NCBI RefSeq assembly: GCF_025751495.1
Contig: NZ_JAOWKZ010000006.1
Coordinates: forward strand, 1-38,927
DNA from: Albidovulum litorale
GTDB lineage: Bacteria; Pseudomonadota; Alphaproteobacteria; Rhodobacterales; Rhodobacteraceae
Reading direction: 5' to 3'
Length of the DNA: 38,927 nucleotides
Positions 1-8,056 of this stretch are shown in pieces. The stretch's first letter is position 1; every line of letters begins with the position of its first letter. The translations under genes and the position numbers were made by a program. The notes beneath the pieces were generated by a model. The model was given only the letters and a program-made list of their open reading frames with translations, ran no database searches and had not been told where the DNA came from.

Positions 1-273
1 GCTTTGGAAAGCTGGCGCCCTGAAAACTACGCTTTCAGTTTCAACCCGGACGAGGTCGGCGCACCATTCTCTGCCCCGTCGCTGATACTCGGGGGCAGGC
101 AAGATACTATCGCTGGATATCGTGACGCGTGGATGTCTGTTGAGCGTTTTCCGAGAGCGACGTTCGCCGTGCTCGATGGCTGTGGACACTTCATCGCTCC
201 CGCCAAAAGAGATTTATTCCGATCCCTGATCATCGACTGGCTGGACCGCATGGAACTTGACAGCGGCGAGTAG
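1..273 (+). CDS. Alpha/beta-hydrolase fold protein, C-terminal part (5' end outside window)
   Basis: The reading frame is open from the first base to a TAG stop at 271-273, so only the last ~90 residues are present. They show the usual C-terminal half of an alpha/beta hydrolase: a strand ending in PSLILGGRQD, which carries the acid of the catalytic triad, and then VLDGCGHF, whose His is the expected catalytic histidine. A short terminal helix (WLDRME) follows. The nucleophile Ser region lies upstream of the window. Substrate cannot be inferred; esterase, haloperoxidase-like and lipase-like members all share this tail. The next gene is convergent on the minus strand. Confidence 0.75.
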   Translation, partial: ALESWRPENYAFSFNPDEVGAPFSAPSLILGGRQDTIAGYRDAWMSVERFPRATFAVLDGCGHFIAPAKRDLFRSLIIDWLDRMELDSGE

Positions 274-591
274 CGTCCGCTCCGGGCTCAGAACTGCCGA
301 TCTCCGCGCTGCGGCTAGTCCCTACGCCCCTTTCCGCCCAGCCCGGCCCAATCCGGACTCTGGTGACGCATCAGAATGCCGCGCAGCGGTTTTCGTATTC
401 CCGTCGTCCGCTGACTGCACAGCAATTCAACCGTCTGCTCGCCTGACGAGCGGAGTTAAGCGGGCATCATTGCCTTGGGGGTTCAGTCCCGGCATCTCGT
501 GGATTGAACCGAAGATGATCCGTCTGGGTCTTAAACCCGTTGCTTTGCGGAGGCGCGGCGCCATGGGTGCAGACAATCAAGACCGTAAGAC
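274..591. other. Intergenic stretch with no supported gene
   Basis: These 318 bases lie between two convergent genes. Open frames here lack a ribosome binding site and a recognisable product. I see no strong hairpin followed by a T-run, so transcription termination of either flanking gene is not explained by an obvious intrinsic terminator. Confidence 0.5.
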
Positions 592-2364
592 CTAGAACGG
601 GAAGAATATCGGGATCGCGCCGACCACTGCCGCGCCGACGACAAGATTCATCGGAATGCCGATCTTTAGGAAGTCGGAAAATCTGTAGTTCCCTGCGCCG
701 TATACCAGCGTATTCGTCTGGTAGCCGACCGGGGTCGCGAAGCTCGCACTCGCACCGAGCATCACCGCGACGACAAACGGCCGCGGATCGACGCCAAGCT
801 GCTCGGCGAGGCCAATCGCGAGCGGGGTGACGACAACGGCCACGGCATTGTTGGTGACAGCCTCGGTCAGCACAGACGACAATAGGTAGATGGCGGCAAG
901 CGTGACAAAAGGAGGTAGTCCTCGCAGTGCCGGCGTTATGCTGTCGACGATGAGGCTTACGGCCCCGGAATTCTGCAAGCCCGTGCCGACGATCAGCATC
1001 GAGAAGATGAGCACAAGGACGCCAGCGTCGATCGAGTTCCATGCCTCGATGTTGTCGATACATCGGAATACGAGAATGCCCGCGACGGCTATGAGGGCAA
1101 GCACGCTGATCTCTGCAATGCCGGCGGCGGCAAGTGCCACGACCGAGAAGAGCGCGAACAGAGCAAGCGGAGCTTTCCTGCGGCGGAATGCGCGGCCCCC
1201 CGCATCGGAGATCGCGGCAAGATCGCCCGCCTCGGTCAGACGGGCAAAGCCTTCAGGCGTTCCTTCCAGAAGCAGCGTATCGGCAGGGCGCAAGAGCGCG
1301 GTGGACAGGTCAGGCCCAAGCAGTTCCCCATGTCGGTGGGCGCCAAGAACGCGCATGCCGTATCGGTGCCCCATGGCAAGCTGGGTAATTCGCACGCCGC
1401 GGCTTCGGCGCGACAGCGTCACGATTGCCTCTGCGACGATTAGGTCGGAGGTGGTTTCCGGCGCTGGACCCTGACGTAATCCGACTTCGATCCCTGCCAG
1501 CTTTCTGAGCGTAAGCAGTTCCGATGTCGCCACTTTGGCGATGATTCGGTCACCCGGCTCGAGAACGTGCTCGCTCAAGCCTTCTCGTTTCACACCAGAC
1601 CGCGCGCGGATGCCGACGATCTCAATGCGTCGCTGGTTCAGGGCGGCGATTTCATCAATACGTCGACCGATGTTTGGGTAGTCCTCTCGTGGACGCAACT
1701 CCGTCAAAAAGGTCGCTTCATCGTCTCCGCCCTGTTCTGAAAGATCCTTTCGGTCAGGCAATAGGACAGGTCCCAGCACGAGTAGCGCCACGCCGCCTGT
1801 GGCCGCGGCCACCAAGCCGACGGGTGTGATCTCGAAAATTGAAAACGGCTCCAAGCCAGACGCTTGGGACACGCCGTCCACCAGCAGGTTGGTCGACGTG
1901 CCGATCAGAGTGCACGTCCCACCCAAAACCGCCATGTAGGATAACGGGATCAACAGGCGCGTCGCAGCAAAGTCGAGGCTCTGCGCCAAACGGATTGCCA
2001 CCGGTATCAGGACGATGACGACTGGCGTGTTATTCATCAGGCCCGAGGCGACAAGCGTCGCGATGAGAAACGCCGCTGTGCCCGCAATCGGGCTGTTGCT
2101 CGCCACTTTAACAATCCGGTTCGAGAGCGCGTCGAGAAGCCCGGTTCGGACCAGCGCACCGCTGATTACGAACATCGCGGCAATCGTGATAGGTGCGGGG
2201 TTCGAAAATGCCGCCAGAACTTCATTCGTGGGGACAAACCCGAACACGATAAACAGCGCAGCAGCCCCCGCAGCAGTTACGTCTGGTGCGAAGCGCTCGG
2301 AGAGAAAGGCTGCAAACAGCAGAAGAACAACTGCGAGCGCGAGATAGGGTTCGTAGCCGGTCAT
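592..2364 (-). CDS. SLC13 (DASS)-family permease with two TrkA-C/RCK-C domains
   Basis: A 590-residue inner-membrane transporter. Hydrophobic segments occupy roughly residues 5-200 and 400-590. Two soluble RCK_C (TrkA-C) domains lie between them; one contains IEIVGIRARSG and EPGDRIIAKV, the other MRVLGAHRHGE and RPADTLLLEG. The two pseudo-repeated transport motifs of the family are visible: LMNNTPVVIVLIP with GTSTNLLVDG in the first half, and TNNAVAVVV with TPVGYQTNTLVYG in the second. This 'permease-RCK-RCK-permease' plan is normal for bacterial SLC13-like anion transporters. Sulfate, dicarboxylates and other anions are known substrates in the family, but nothing here decides between them. 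The gene is monocistronic as far as can be seen and converges on the hydrolase fragment. Confidence 0.9.
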   Translation of the reverse strand: MTGYEPYLALAVVLLLFAAFLSERFAPDVTAAGAAALFIVFGFVPTNEVLAAFSNPAPITIAAMFVISGALVRTGLLDALSNRIVKVASNSPIAGTAAFLIATLVASGLMNNTPVVIVLIPVAIRLAQSLDFAATRLLIPLSYMAVLGGTCTLIGTSTNLLVDGVSQASGLEPFSIFEITPVGLVAAATGGVALLVLGPVLLPDRKDLSEQGGDDEATFLTELRPREDYPNIGRRIDEIAALNQRRIEIVGIRARSGVKREGLSEHVLEPGDRIIAKVATSELLTLRKLAGIEVGLRQGPAPETTSDLIVAEAIVTLSRRSRGVRITQLAMGHRYGMRVLGAHRHGELLGPDLSTALLRPADTLLLEGTPEGFARLTEAGDLAAISDAGGRAFRRRKAPLALFALFSVVALAAAGIAEISVLALIAVAGILVFRCIDNIEAWNSIDAGVLVLIFSMLIVGTGLQNSGAVSLIVDSITPALRGLPPFVTLAAIYLLSSVLTEAVTNNAVAVVVTPLAIGLAEQLGVDPRPFVVAVMLGASASFATPVGYQTNTLVYGAGNYRFSDFLKIGIPMNLVVGAAVVGAIPIFFPF

Positions 2365-2680
2365 GAGATCGATCGACCCATCCTCCGTGTTTTACACATT
2401 CACCACCAATGGTTTCCGGTCACGTCCTCCACACTCTTGAAAAAAGCACTAACAGATCGACCCAAGCTCCCTCGACATTTTAGGCTCATAACGAAACGTA
2501 ATTGGCGGAGATGCAGGCGTCCGCGGCGCGAAATTTGCCATGCATGCCGACCGCAACGCGTGTGTCGCGCAGGCTTACGTTATCCGCGCAGGCTCACGTT
2601 ATTAAAGCCCTAAATCTGTCCGGTAGGCGCTGACGTCAGACGCAGGCTTCTTACTAACTTGCTCTGTCGCTTTGTATATG
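2365..2680. other. Intergenic stretch with a tandem 18-bp repeat
   Basis: About 316 bases upstream of the SLC13 gene and downstream of the small gene at 2681. No protein-coding frame is convincing. The one structured element is a near-perfect tandem repeat at 2566-2583 and 2585-2602, listed separately. Confidence 0.5.
2566..2602. repeat. Tandem 18-bp direct repeat, possible operator
   Basis: CGCGCAGGCTTACGTTAT at 2566-2583 is repeated as CGCGCAGGCTCACGTTAT at 2585-2602, with one mismatch and a 19-bp period. A period of about two helical turns is compatible with two adjacent protein-binding sites on one DNA face. The location, about 200 bp before the SLC13 permease start and beyond the 3' end of the small gene, would suit a distal operator. 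Function is inference only. Confidence 0.4.
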
Positions 2681-2917
2681 TCACGATTGACGAAGCACGC
2701 TGTCGCCAGCGGCGATCCGGTTGATGAGGTCAGCCACCGCACGATGAATCTCTATTTCTCTGGTCGTGCCGACGGCGTTTTCGTGGGTTGCGGCCGCGTC
2801 CCGGAGTAATCCGACAATCTCGCGTTCGGGGAGGAGCTTGTGGCCGCTCATCGCAAGAAGGATCGCCTCACAGATCGAGAGGGCGGCGATTCCGGAACAG
2901 TCCTTCTGGTCGGGCAT
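2681..2917 (-). CDS. Small conserved hypothetical protein, divergent to the Crp/Fnr gene
   Basis: A 78-residue soluble protein starting MPDQKDCSGI. The start is supported by AAGGAGG placed 8 bases before the ATG at 2917. It is predicted mostly helical (SICEAILLAMSG, EREIVGLLRDAAA, HRAVADLINRI), with no signal peptide or metal motif. I do not recognise a function. The gene is transcribed away from the regulator at 3078 and shares about 160 bp of upstream DNA with it, so the regulator may act on this promoter. Such small helical proteins next to Crp/Fnr genes are, from memory, common in Rhodobacterales and Rhizobiales. Confidence 0.7.
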   Translation of the reverse strand: MPDQKDCSGIAALSICEAILLAMSGHKLLPEREIVGLLRDAAATHENAVGTTREIEIHRAVADLINRIAAGDSVLRQS

Positions 2918-3077
2918 CGCGAAAACCTCCTTGTTGCTGACACGGGATCATGGCGTAGTGTGCGCTGATCGACTTTCCCAACCTTTCAGGAAATGCGGTA
3001 TGCTGGGCTGATCGAAAGCAGTCCCCGCGCCGTTTTTTGCCTTGAAGGTCTTGTCTGCCCGGGAGGCGCCATTGAGC

Positions 3078-3806
3078 ATGATCAAAGACAGTCCTCTCAC
3101 CCGGAAGCTTTCCGCGTTTGTCGCCCTCTCGGAACCAGAGCTTGCGGTCTTGGAACGCCTGCACCAACGCCGCCGGTCTTTTGTCGCGGGTCGCGATCTC
3201 GTGCATCAGGGGCAATCCGATCAGGCGGCTTACATCCTCTCGGAAGGGTGGGTCTGCTCCTACAAGGTCCAACCGGACGGATCGCGCCAGATCGTCGATT
3301 TCCAGATCCCGGGCGATTTTCTTGGGCTGCGCAGCGTCCTGCTGCACACGTCCGATCATAGCATCGAACCAATCGTGGATATCCAGGCGGCGGAAGTTCT
3401 GGCGAGCGATCTTCTGGAGGCGTTCGCGCGAACCCCACGGCTTGCGATGGCAGTTCTCTGGGCGGTGAGCAGGGATGAAGCGATGGTGGTCGAGCACCTG
3501 GTATGTCTCGGCCGCCGCGACGCGAATGCCCGCATGGCCCACTTTCTGCTCGAACTCGGTGTCCGGCTGGCTCTGGTGGGGATGGGCAGCGAGGCGGGAT
3601 ATAATTGTCCGCTGACGCAGTATCATCTCGCAGATGCGCTGGGGCTGAGTGCCGTCCATGTCAATCGTGTCCTGCGGCAGCTCCGGGAGGGTGGATTGGT
3701 CACATTCCGGGACGGTCAAGTGACTTTCGACGACTATGAACGTCTGGTGGAACTGGCGGATTTCGATCCGGCCTATCTGGATCAGACCGGCCCGCTTCTC
3801 AAGTGA
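3078..3806 (+). CDS. Crp/Fnr-family transcriptional regulator
   Basis: A 242-residue regulator with an N-terminal cyclic-nucleotide-binding-type beta-roll (about residues 10-125; FVAGRDLVHQGQ, YILSEGWVCSYK, IPGDFLGL) and a C-terminal winged helix (about 160-225). The recognition segment is LADALGLSAVHVNRVLRQLR. There is no N-terminal Cys cluster of the FNR type, so an oxygen-labile 4Fe-4S sensor is not expected. The ligand is unknown. The start is ambiguous: ATG 3078 has GGGAGG 11 bases upstream, while the TTG at 3072 has it 5 bases upstream; ATG is preferred. A GC-rich hairpin follows the stop. It probably controls genes around it, including the divergent small gene. Confidence 0.9.
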   Translation: MIKDSPLTRKLSAFVALSEPELAVLERLHQRRRSFVAGRDLVHQGQSDQAAYILSEGWVCSYKVQPDGSRQIVDFQIPGDFLGLRSVLLHTSDHSIEPIVDIQAAEVLASDLLEAFARTPRLAMAVLWAVSRDEAMVVEHLVCLGRRDANARMAHFLLELGVRLALVGMGSEAGYNCPLTQYHLADALGLSAVHVNRVLRQLREGGLVTFRDGQVTFDDYERLVELADFDPAYLDQTGPLLK

Positions 3807-3808
3807 CA

Positions 3809-3839
3809 ATGGCCGCCCTGTTGATAGAGGGGCGGCCAT
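3809..3839 (+). terminator. GC-rich hairpin just after the Crp/Fnr stop
   Basis: ATGGCCGCCC at 3809-3818 pairs perfectly with GGGCGGCCAT at 3830-3839 around an 11-base loop, starting 3 bases after the stop codon. A T-run is missing downstream, so it is either a weak terminator or an mRNA 3'-end stabilising hairpin. Confidence 0.55.
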
Positions 3840-3901
3840 GGCAGATCGCTAGTTCGGCGCTTTCAAATTTTCACATGGCGCGGTCTTCGCTGCTGCGTCG
3901 A

Positions 3902-4198
3902 TCAGTTGCTGTCGCCGTTGCCTTGAAGGGCATTCAAGCGCAGCGCTACTTCCGACACGCTGAGGCTGCCGCATTCACGCGCATGAAGCTCTGCTGAGAG
4001 CTCCAATTGCGTGCATGCCCGAACATATTGCGCCGGTTGGAGCGGTGTGGATTTCGATATCGCAGCATGACTTTCCGCAAAACTTGCGGCTGCGAAGGCG
4101 AAGACCAAAAGTGCCGATGACACGGCTAAGCGACTACATTTCTGGGCAAAACCCCTCGCAAACTCTGAACGGTGGGAGAAAATCTTTACAAAAAACAT
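3902..4198 (-). CDS. Small exported hypothetical protein (UrcA-like layout)
   Basis: A 98-residue protein starting MFFVKIFSHR. This internal ATG (4198) is chosen because AAGGA lies 7 bases before it; longer in-frame extensions lack a ribosome binding site. A basic N-region and the hydrophobic stretch SSALLVFAFAAASFAES form a Sec signal peptide with likely cleavage after ASFA-ES or SHA. The mature part is about 55 residues and contains two Cys (RACTQLELSAELHARECGSL), which could form one disulfide. The short exported two-Cys layout resembles UrcA-type proteins, but the match is not firm. No function is assigned. Confidence 0.6.
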   Translation of the reverse strand: MFFVKIFSHRSEFARGFAQKCSRLAVSSALLVFAFAAASFAESHAAISKSTPLQPAQYVRACTQLELSAELHARECGSLSVSEVALRLNALQGNGDSN

Positions 4199-4493
4199 CG
4201 TAGTATCCTTTCTTGGATTTTCCGAAGTCACGGAGATCATGGAGAAATAAGACGATCGAGATCGATTGATCTCTGGTCTTCCACGACTGCTTGGAAAATC
4301 GGAGCCAAACGAGGATTCGTTAGGCATTCAGCACTATCGCCGACCTGCTTTGGCGGCGCACTGACACAAGTTAGCTTAAGTCGTTTGACGTGTTCTTTCA
4401 CAAGTTGTTTCCGGATCAGGATTGGCTCGACACAGCGGAATACGTTGCATTTTATTGCGTCAGCTTCGACAGGAGGTTGCGGGCAAACTGACG

Positions 4494-4529
4494 TAAAAAG
4501 GCCGCCCTCCTATCAAGAAGGGCGACCCG
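4494..4529 (-). terminator. Rho-independent terminator after the 62-aa gene
   Basis: On the minus strand GGTCGCCCT and AGGGCGGCC form a 9-bp stem (one G-T wobble) followed directly by TTTTT. It lies about 25 bases after the stop of the gene at 4553-4741 and is the clearest intrinsic terminator in the window. Confidence 0.8.
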
Positions 4530-4552
4530 GTCACAAGCTCAGACGCCGGACA

Positions 4553-4741
4553 TCACGCGAGGGCGTGAGTGGCCGCGTCGAGTTCCTTGTTCGTCTCGGC
4601 TTCGTTCTTCGCCGAATGCGCCTTCTCGGCGGCCTGGTAGTGTTTCAGGGCCGCGTCCTTCTTCGGACCATCGGGCGCCTTGTCCCAGTTGGCCTTGACG
4701 GACTTCATCTTGTCGACGGTCTTGTTGATTTCGGGTGTCAT
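4553..4741 (-). CDS. Small Lys/Ala-rich helical protein
   Basis: A 62-residue soluble, highly charged protein starting MTPEINKTVD. The ATG at 4741 is preferred over an upstream in-frame start because AAGGA sits 7 bases before it. The sequence is almost all helix-forming (KSVKANWDK, KKDAALKHYQAAEKAH, NEAETNKELDAATHA). A terminator follows, so it is likely a single-gene unit. It recalls small abundant stress-type proteins, but I cannot name a family. Confidence 0.7.
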   Translation of the reverse strand: MTPEINKTVDKMKSVKANWDKAPDGPKKDAALKHYQAAEKAHSAKNEAETNKELDAATHALA

Positions 4742-4978
4742 TGGAATGTCCTTTCCTGGACGTTCCGAGAATAAGAAGCGTGAGAACAATACCCACCGAT
4801 AGTCGTCTGCACGCCCTCACGCCTCTTCAGTACTCGGAAAAAAATATGCCCGCCAAATATTCGTCGGGCACAGGTCACCTAGCGGGTTTGCCGCGATGTC
4901 CGCACTGACGCAGGTTAGCCTGACCGGCACGGGGCGTGACATTGCGTCCTGACGTTGCGGAATGCGACCCTGCGCAGG

Positions 4979-5386
4979 TCATTCAGTGCGGCGCGAGTTG
5001 AGGGGGTGTGCCGCGAAGGCCGGTCGGTCCCCTTGTGGCAGAGGCGTCTCATTGTGGGACATCCGGCGCCATGCATCCCCGTCCAGCAGGTACGTGGACG
5101 CACAGAACGCCTCATGGATCGGTGCGCCGGCCTTCTCGGCCGAAACGCTGTAGGTGAGAACGACGATGTCGCCGCGACGCTCCAGCCGCCTGTTCGTCAT
5201 GCCGATCGAGCGCCATGGATTTTGCTGTTCCGGACGCGCACGGGTCCGGTCATTCTGAAGAATTCCGAATGGATGGGGAAAGATCATGATGGATTTATCT
5301 GAGGTTCCGGTACGGGCGCTATCCATCCCGTCGGTCCAGAACCGTTCTTCGAGATCCCAAAGCGTCGCTGCATACCGCATGGTCAT
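4979..5386 (-). CDS. SnoaL/DUF4440-like (NTF2-fold) hypothetical protein
   Basis: A 135-residue cytosolic protein starting MTMRYAATLW, with AAGGA 8 bases before the ATG. The order LWDLEERFWTDG, then MIFPHPFGIL, RRLERRGDIVVLTYSVSA and FCASTYLLDGDAWRRMSHNETP matches the usual strand order of small NTF2-fold (DUF4440/SnoaL-like) proteins. These have a helical N-terminus and then a curved sheet ending in a W-rich strand. Members bind or turn over small ligands or act as stress proteins. No catalytic residue can be assigned. Its neighbours are small conserved genes on the same strand. Confidence 0.65.
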   Translation of the reverse strand: MTMRYAATLWDLEERFWTDGMDSARTGTSDKSIMIFPHPFGILQNDRTRARPEQQNPWRSIGMTNRRLERRGDIVVLTYSVSAEKAGAPIHEAFCASTYLLDGDAWRRMSHNETPLPQGDRPAFAAHPLNSRRTE

Positions 5387-5448
5387 TGGCCGTTTCCTTG
5401 TCTGGAGTTCTTCCGGTCCGGTCGCTCAAAACCCGACATCCGAACACC

Positions 5449-5865
5449 TCAACCCGAACCGGCCAGAACGTAGACCCGCGCCAGGACCAGAAGGAAAAAC
5501 ACGACGAACAAGACGCGTCTGAAAGAGCCCGGCGGCCAGTTTGGCATCACGGGAACTGTCACGCCCGATACCCGGTGTGTCAGGGGTACAGGCAACAACC
5601 CGGCCAGTTTCGCGGCAACCGCGCCGTGATCAAGGCCGAGCGCGGGGACATCCTTGAACCCCGAAAGTATCGCCCCCAGCCGACCGCGCGCCGCCTCCTG
5701 CCCTGAATTTGCCAGTCTGGCCGCCTCTTCCCAGGGATCGAGGCCCAGCCTGGCAAGTGCGGAGACCACCGTCACGGCAGCGCCGTTCTGGTCTTTGCCA
5801 ACGAAGGCGTACAAAAACGGGTCGAAGTCGTTTCCCTCCGGGTGAAGAACCTCCAGCCTGGACAT
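5449..5865 (-). CDS. Conserved hypothetical protein with C-terminal membrane anchor
   Basis: A 138-residue protein starting MSRLEVLHPE. The ATG at 5865 has GGAG 6 bases upstream; an in-frame extension to 6087 lacks support. The N-terminal ~95 residues are soluble and helical (FDPFLYAFVGKDQNG, VVSALARLGLDPWEEA, ARGRLGAILSGF). After a proline-rich linker a single hydrophobic helix (RVLFVVFFLLVLARVYVLAG) ends the protein, so it is probably a tail-anchored inner-membrane protein. Family and function are not recognised. Confidence 0.65.
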   Translation of the reverse strand: MSRLEVLHPEGNDFDPFLYAFVGKDQNGAAVTVVSALARLGLDPWEEAARLANSGQEAARGRLGAILSGFKDVPALGLDHGAVAAKLAGLLPVPLTHRVSGVTVPVMPNWPPGSFRRVLFVVFFLLVLARVYVLAGSG

Positions 5866-6214
5866 GTAACACTCCAATTCATCTTTTGACCCAACCTTCG
5901 AGAGCCTCCGTTGGGACCAGCGAGGCACCAGTCGCCCGAAAGATGCCGACAACTGGTTATCTGATCTTATTGGCTGTTCCTCGGTTACGCCCTTACGCAG
6001 ATTAGCGATGTGCCGGGCAGGTCGGTCCAGACCTTGCGACAGATCGGCATTGCACCCTGAGAGAAAAAAACTGCCCCAAGCTAACACCGATCAGCATGGG
6101 TCGCCCTCTGATGGTTTATGGTGATGACACTCATCAGACCTTGCCGCGTGCCCCTTTCAGTACCTGCGGCTACCGGTTGTTGAGCAACTTTCATATAGGC
6201 AGCGGAGGCTTGGG

Positions 6215-6529
6215 ATGAACACGCGGACGTCCAGATCAATGGTGACGTTTCCTCACGTCTTCGTCTTGCCGGGCTACCCGGAAGAGCTGCCCGCCGGTGA
6301 CTACGAGGTCGTCACCGATGAGGAACGCCTGCAGGGTCTCAGCTTTGAGGCATACCGGCGGACCGCGACATACCTGACCATTCACGGCAGGGGTAAGCAT
6401 GCCGGCCGCATCGAACTGCGTCCGGTTTCGGAGCGGGACATCGAGCTGGCGATCAGCCACGGTCGGAACATCCCCAAGGACATCAATGACAGCGAGGCGG
6501 CGCTTTCTCCGCAGGAGGAATTGAAATGA
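6215..6529 (+). CDS. Small conserved hypothetical protein, paralogue of the gene at 7180
   Basis: A 104-residue protein starting MNTRTSRSMV with GGAGG 6 bases before the ATG. The core HVFVLPGYPEELPAGDYEV is clearly related to FSRPFRLSGFDEILPAGEYDI in the gene at 7180, so the two are paralogues with a shared N-terminal beta-rich module (F-x-LPG / LPAG[DE]Y). No signal peptide is seen. It overlaps the next gene by 4 bases (ATGA), so translation is probably coupled. Function unknown; first gene of the 6215-8247 run. Confidence 0.75.
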   Translation: MNTRTSRSMVTFPHVFVLPGYPEELPAGDYEVVTDEERLQGLSFEAYRRTATYLTIHGRGKHAGRIELRPVSERDIELAISHGRNIPKDINDSEAALSPQEELK

Positions 6530-6879
6530 ACACTCCCGAATGGCTGAAACCCGGAATCTACGGCGGCGTGATCGGAGCAGTTGTCGTTACTTTCGTCGGA
6601 TTTTCGTGGGGCGGTTGGATGACTGGCGGTGGCGCCAACAAGATGGCGCGGATCATGGCCGAGAGCGATGTGATCGCCGCACTGACTCCGGTCTGCATCG
6701 ACATGTCTCGCGCAGACCCCGACCGCATCGCAAAGCTCGCCACCATCAACAGCACCGCGAGCTACAAGCAGCGCGATGCGGTGATCGCCGCCGGCTGGGC
6801 GACGGTCCCGGGCACCGAAACCGCCAACCGGGATCTGGCGCAGGCCTGCATGGCCGCGCTCAAACTCGACGCGTCGTGA
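6526..6879 (+). CDS. Small inner-membrane-anchored hypothetical protein
   Basis: A 117-residue protein starting MNTPEWLKPG with GGAGG 7 bases upstream of the ATG and an ATGA overlap with the preceding gene. One hydrophobic segment (about residues 11-32, YGGVIGAVVVTFVGFSWGGW) anchors it. The remaining ~80 residues are helical and include two Cys (TPVCIDMSR and AQACMAAL). I have seen proteins of this layout in Rhizobiales and Rhodobacterales but know no function. The stop codon lies inside a short direct repeat (GACGCGTCGT twice, then GACGCGCCGG, 6869-6898). Confidence 0.75.
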   Translation: MNTPEWLKPGIYGGVIGAVVVTFVGFSWGGWMTGGGANKMARIMAESDVIAALTPVCIDMSRADPDRIAKLATINSTASYKQRDAVIAAGWATVPGTETANRDLAQACMAALKLDAS

Positions 6880-7179
6880 CGCGTCGTGACGCGCCGGGTT
6901 GGCCGACGCCCCTCGCATTGGACCAAACCATACTGAAGGGTCGCGGTTCTTTAGCGCCACACGCGGTTCGGGTGACGGACCATCTGCCAATCCCGTTGCA
7001 CCAACAACTTCATGAAAAGGAACGCGCGATGTCCGTTGGAAACTCCACGACCAGAGGCACCAAACGCTCAGCATCGGCTTCCGAAGCGCTGCCCGTCAGG
7101 AAAGCGCCTTGCGCCCTTGACGAACATCCTGGCGGCGGAGCGCGCAGGATTGGAACGCTTTCAAACCAGGGGAATGATC
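6880..7179 (+). other. 300-bp gap within the small-gene run
   Basis: The gap lies between two genes of the same strand. It may hold a short overlapping reading frame at 7029-7244 (71 residues, ATG preceded by AAGGA at 7 bases), but its product is low-complexity and basic and overlaps the well-supported gene at 7180. No terminator is obvious. Confidence 0.4.
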
Positions 7180-7755
7180 ATGAAACCACACGTTGGAAAG
7201 AGCATAGCTGTTTTTTCCCGGCCATTCAGGCTTTCCGGTTTTGATGAGATTCTTCCTGCGGGAGAATATGACATCGAAACCGAACTGAACTCACCGCCGG
7301 ACCATCTCGATCCGGAAGGTTGGAAGGCATCAGTCCTGGTGCATCTGAAACCACGGACGTCGCATCCCGGGCTGAAGCGAAGCCTGACCGTGTCTCTGGC
7401 TGAACTTGAGAGCGCCCACGCCAGGGATAAGCTCTCCGGACGTGATCTGACACAGGTCTTCATCGAAGAGATGCTCGCCGATCCGATGGTGCGCCTCGTC
7501 ATGAAAGCAGATGGCGTTTCCGAGAGGCAGCTTCGCCATCTTTACGGCGTGTCGCGCAAACCGACTTCGGACCGCGACACCCTGGATCGAAATGTGGGAC
7601 GCAAAGCGCCGCAGCCCCACTCATCTGATGGGCTCGCGGTCGAGGCCGCCGAAAACGAAGGAATGCCATCTCATGTGCATTGCACAGCTCGGTTCGGACC
7701 CCCGCCCCCCCCGGCGGAACAGCGATGGCCGCAGGGACAAAACCATGACCGATGA
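7180..7755 (+). CDS. Conserved hypothetical protein, longer paralogue of the 6215 gene
   Basis: A 191-residue protein. The ATG at 7180 (MKPHVGKSIA) is chosen because AGGGGA is 6 bases upstream; an ATG at 7174 is also possible. The N-terminal ~85 residues repeat the module of the 6215 gene (FRLSGFDEILPAGEYDIETE, then VLVHLKPR). The middle (about 85-125) is helical and charged (SLAELESAHARDKL, VFIEEMLADPMVRLVMKADG). The C-terminal ~60 residues are low-complexity and proline-rich. The end overlaps the start of the next gene by 11 bases. Function unknown. Confidence 0.7.
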   Translation: MKPHVGKSIAVFSRPFRLSGFDEILPAGEYDIETELNSPPDHLDPEGWKASVLVHLKPRTSHPGLKRSLTVSLAELESAHARDKLSGRDLTQVFIEEMLADPMVRLVMKADGVSERQLRHLYGVSRKPTSDRDTLDRNVGRKAPQPHSSDGLAVEAAENEGMPSHVHCTARFGPPPPPAEQRWPQGQNHDR

Positions 7756-8056
7756 TCCGGTGAATCTTGACGCGAGACGCAGCACCGAAAGCAGGATGGC
7801 CACCGATATCCGACGACATTCACTCAAGGACTTCGAAGCTGACCAGTACGAGCTCCGCCGACGGCAGGAAGAGCTGGAAGCGCAGCTTCTCGCCGAGCCT
7901 GCCGCCAACTGGCAAGAGGCGGCGATGAAAGCGCAATATCTGATACGTCGTTATTCAGAGACTTTCGAGGCTCAGGATGCAAGACGCCAGAAACTCATCC
8001 AGCGCGCGCTTGGTGACCTCGCGCGCCTGATCGAGGCCGAGGCACCAAACCCATGA
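7745..8056 (+). CDS. Small coiled-coil hypothetical protein
   Basis: A 103-residue, highly charged protein starting MTDDPVNLDA. The ATG at 7745 lies inside the 3' end of the preceding gene and has GGGA 7 bases upstream. A long helix (about residues 28-100) with heptad-like spacing (LKDFEADQYELRRRQEELEA, then MKAQYLIRRYSETF and RRQKLIQRALGDL) predicts a coiled coil. It overlaps the next gene by 4 bases, so the three genes from 7180 to 8247 form one translational unit. Function unknown. Confidence 0.7.
   Translation: MTDDPVNLDARRSTESRMATDIRRHSLKDFEADQYELRRRQEELEAQLLAEPAANWQEAAMKAQYLIRRYSETFEAQDARRQKLIQRALGDLARLIEAEAPNP

Noticed and set aside
2868-3839. A 323-codon minus-strand frame opposite the Crp/Fnr gene
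   Set aside because: The plus-strand Crp/Fnr protein has clear domains; the antisense frame has none.
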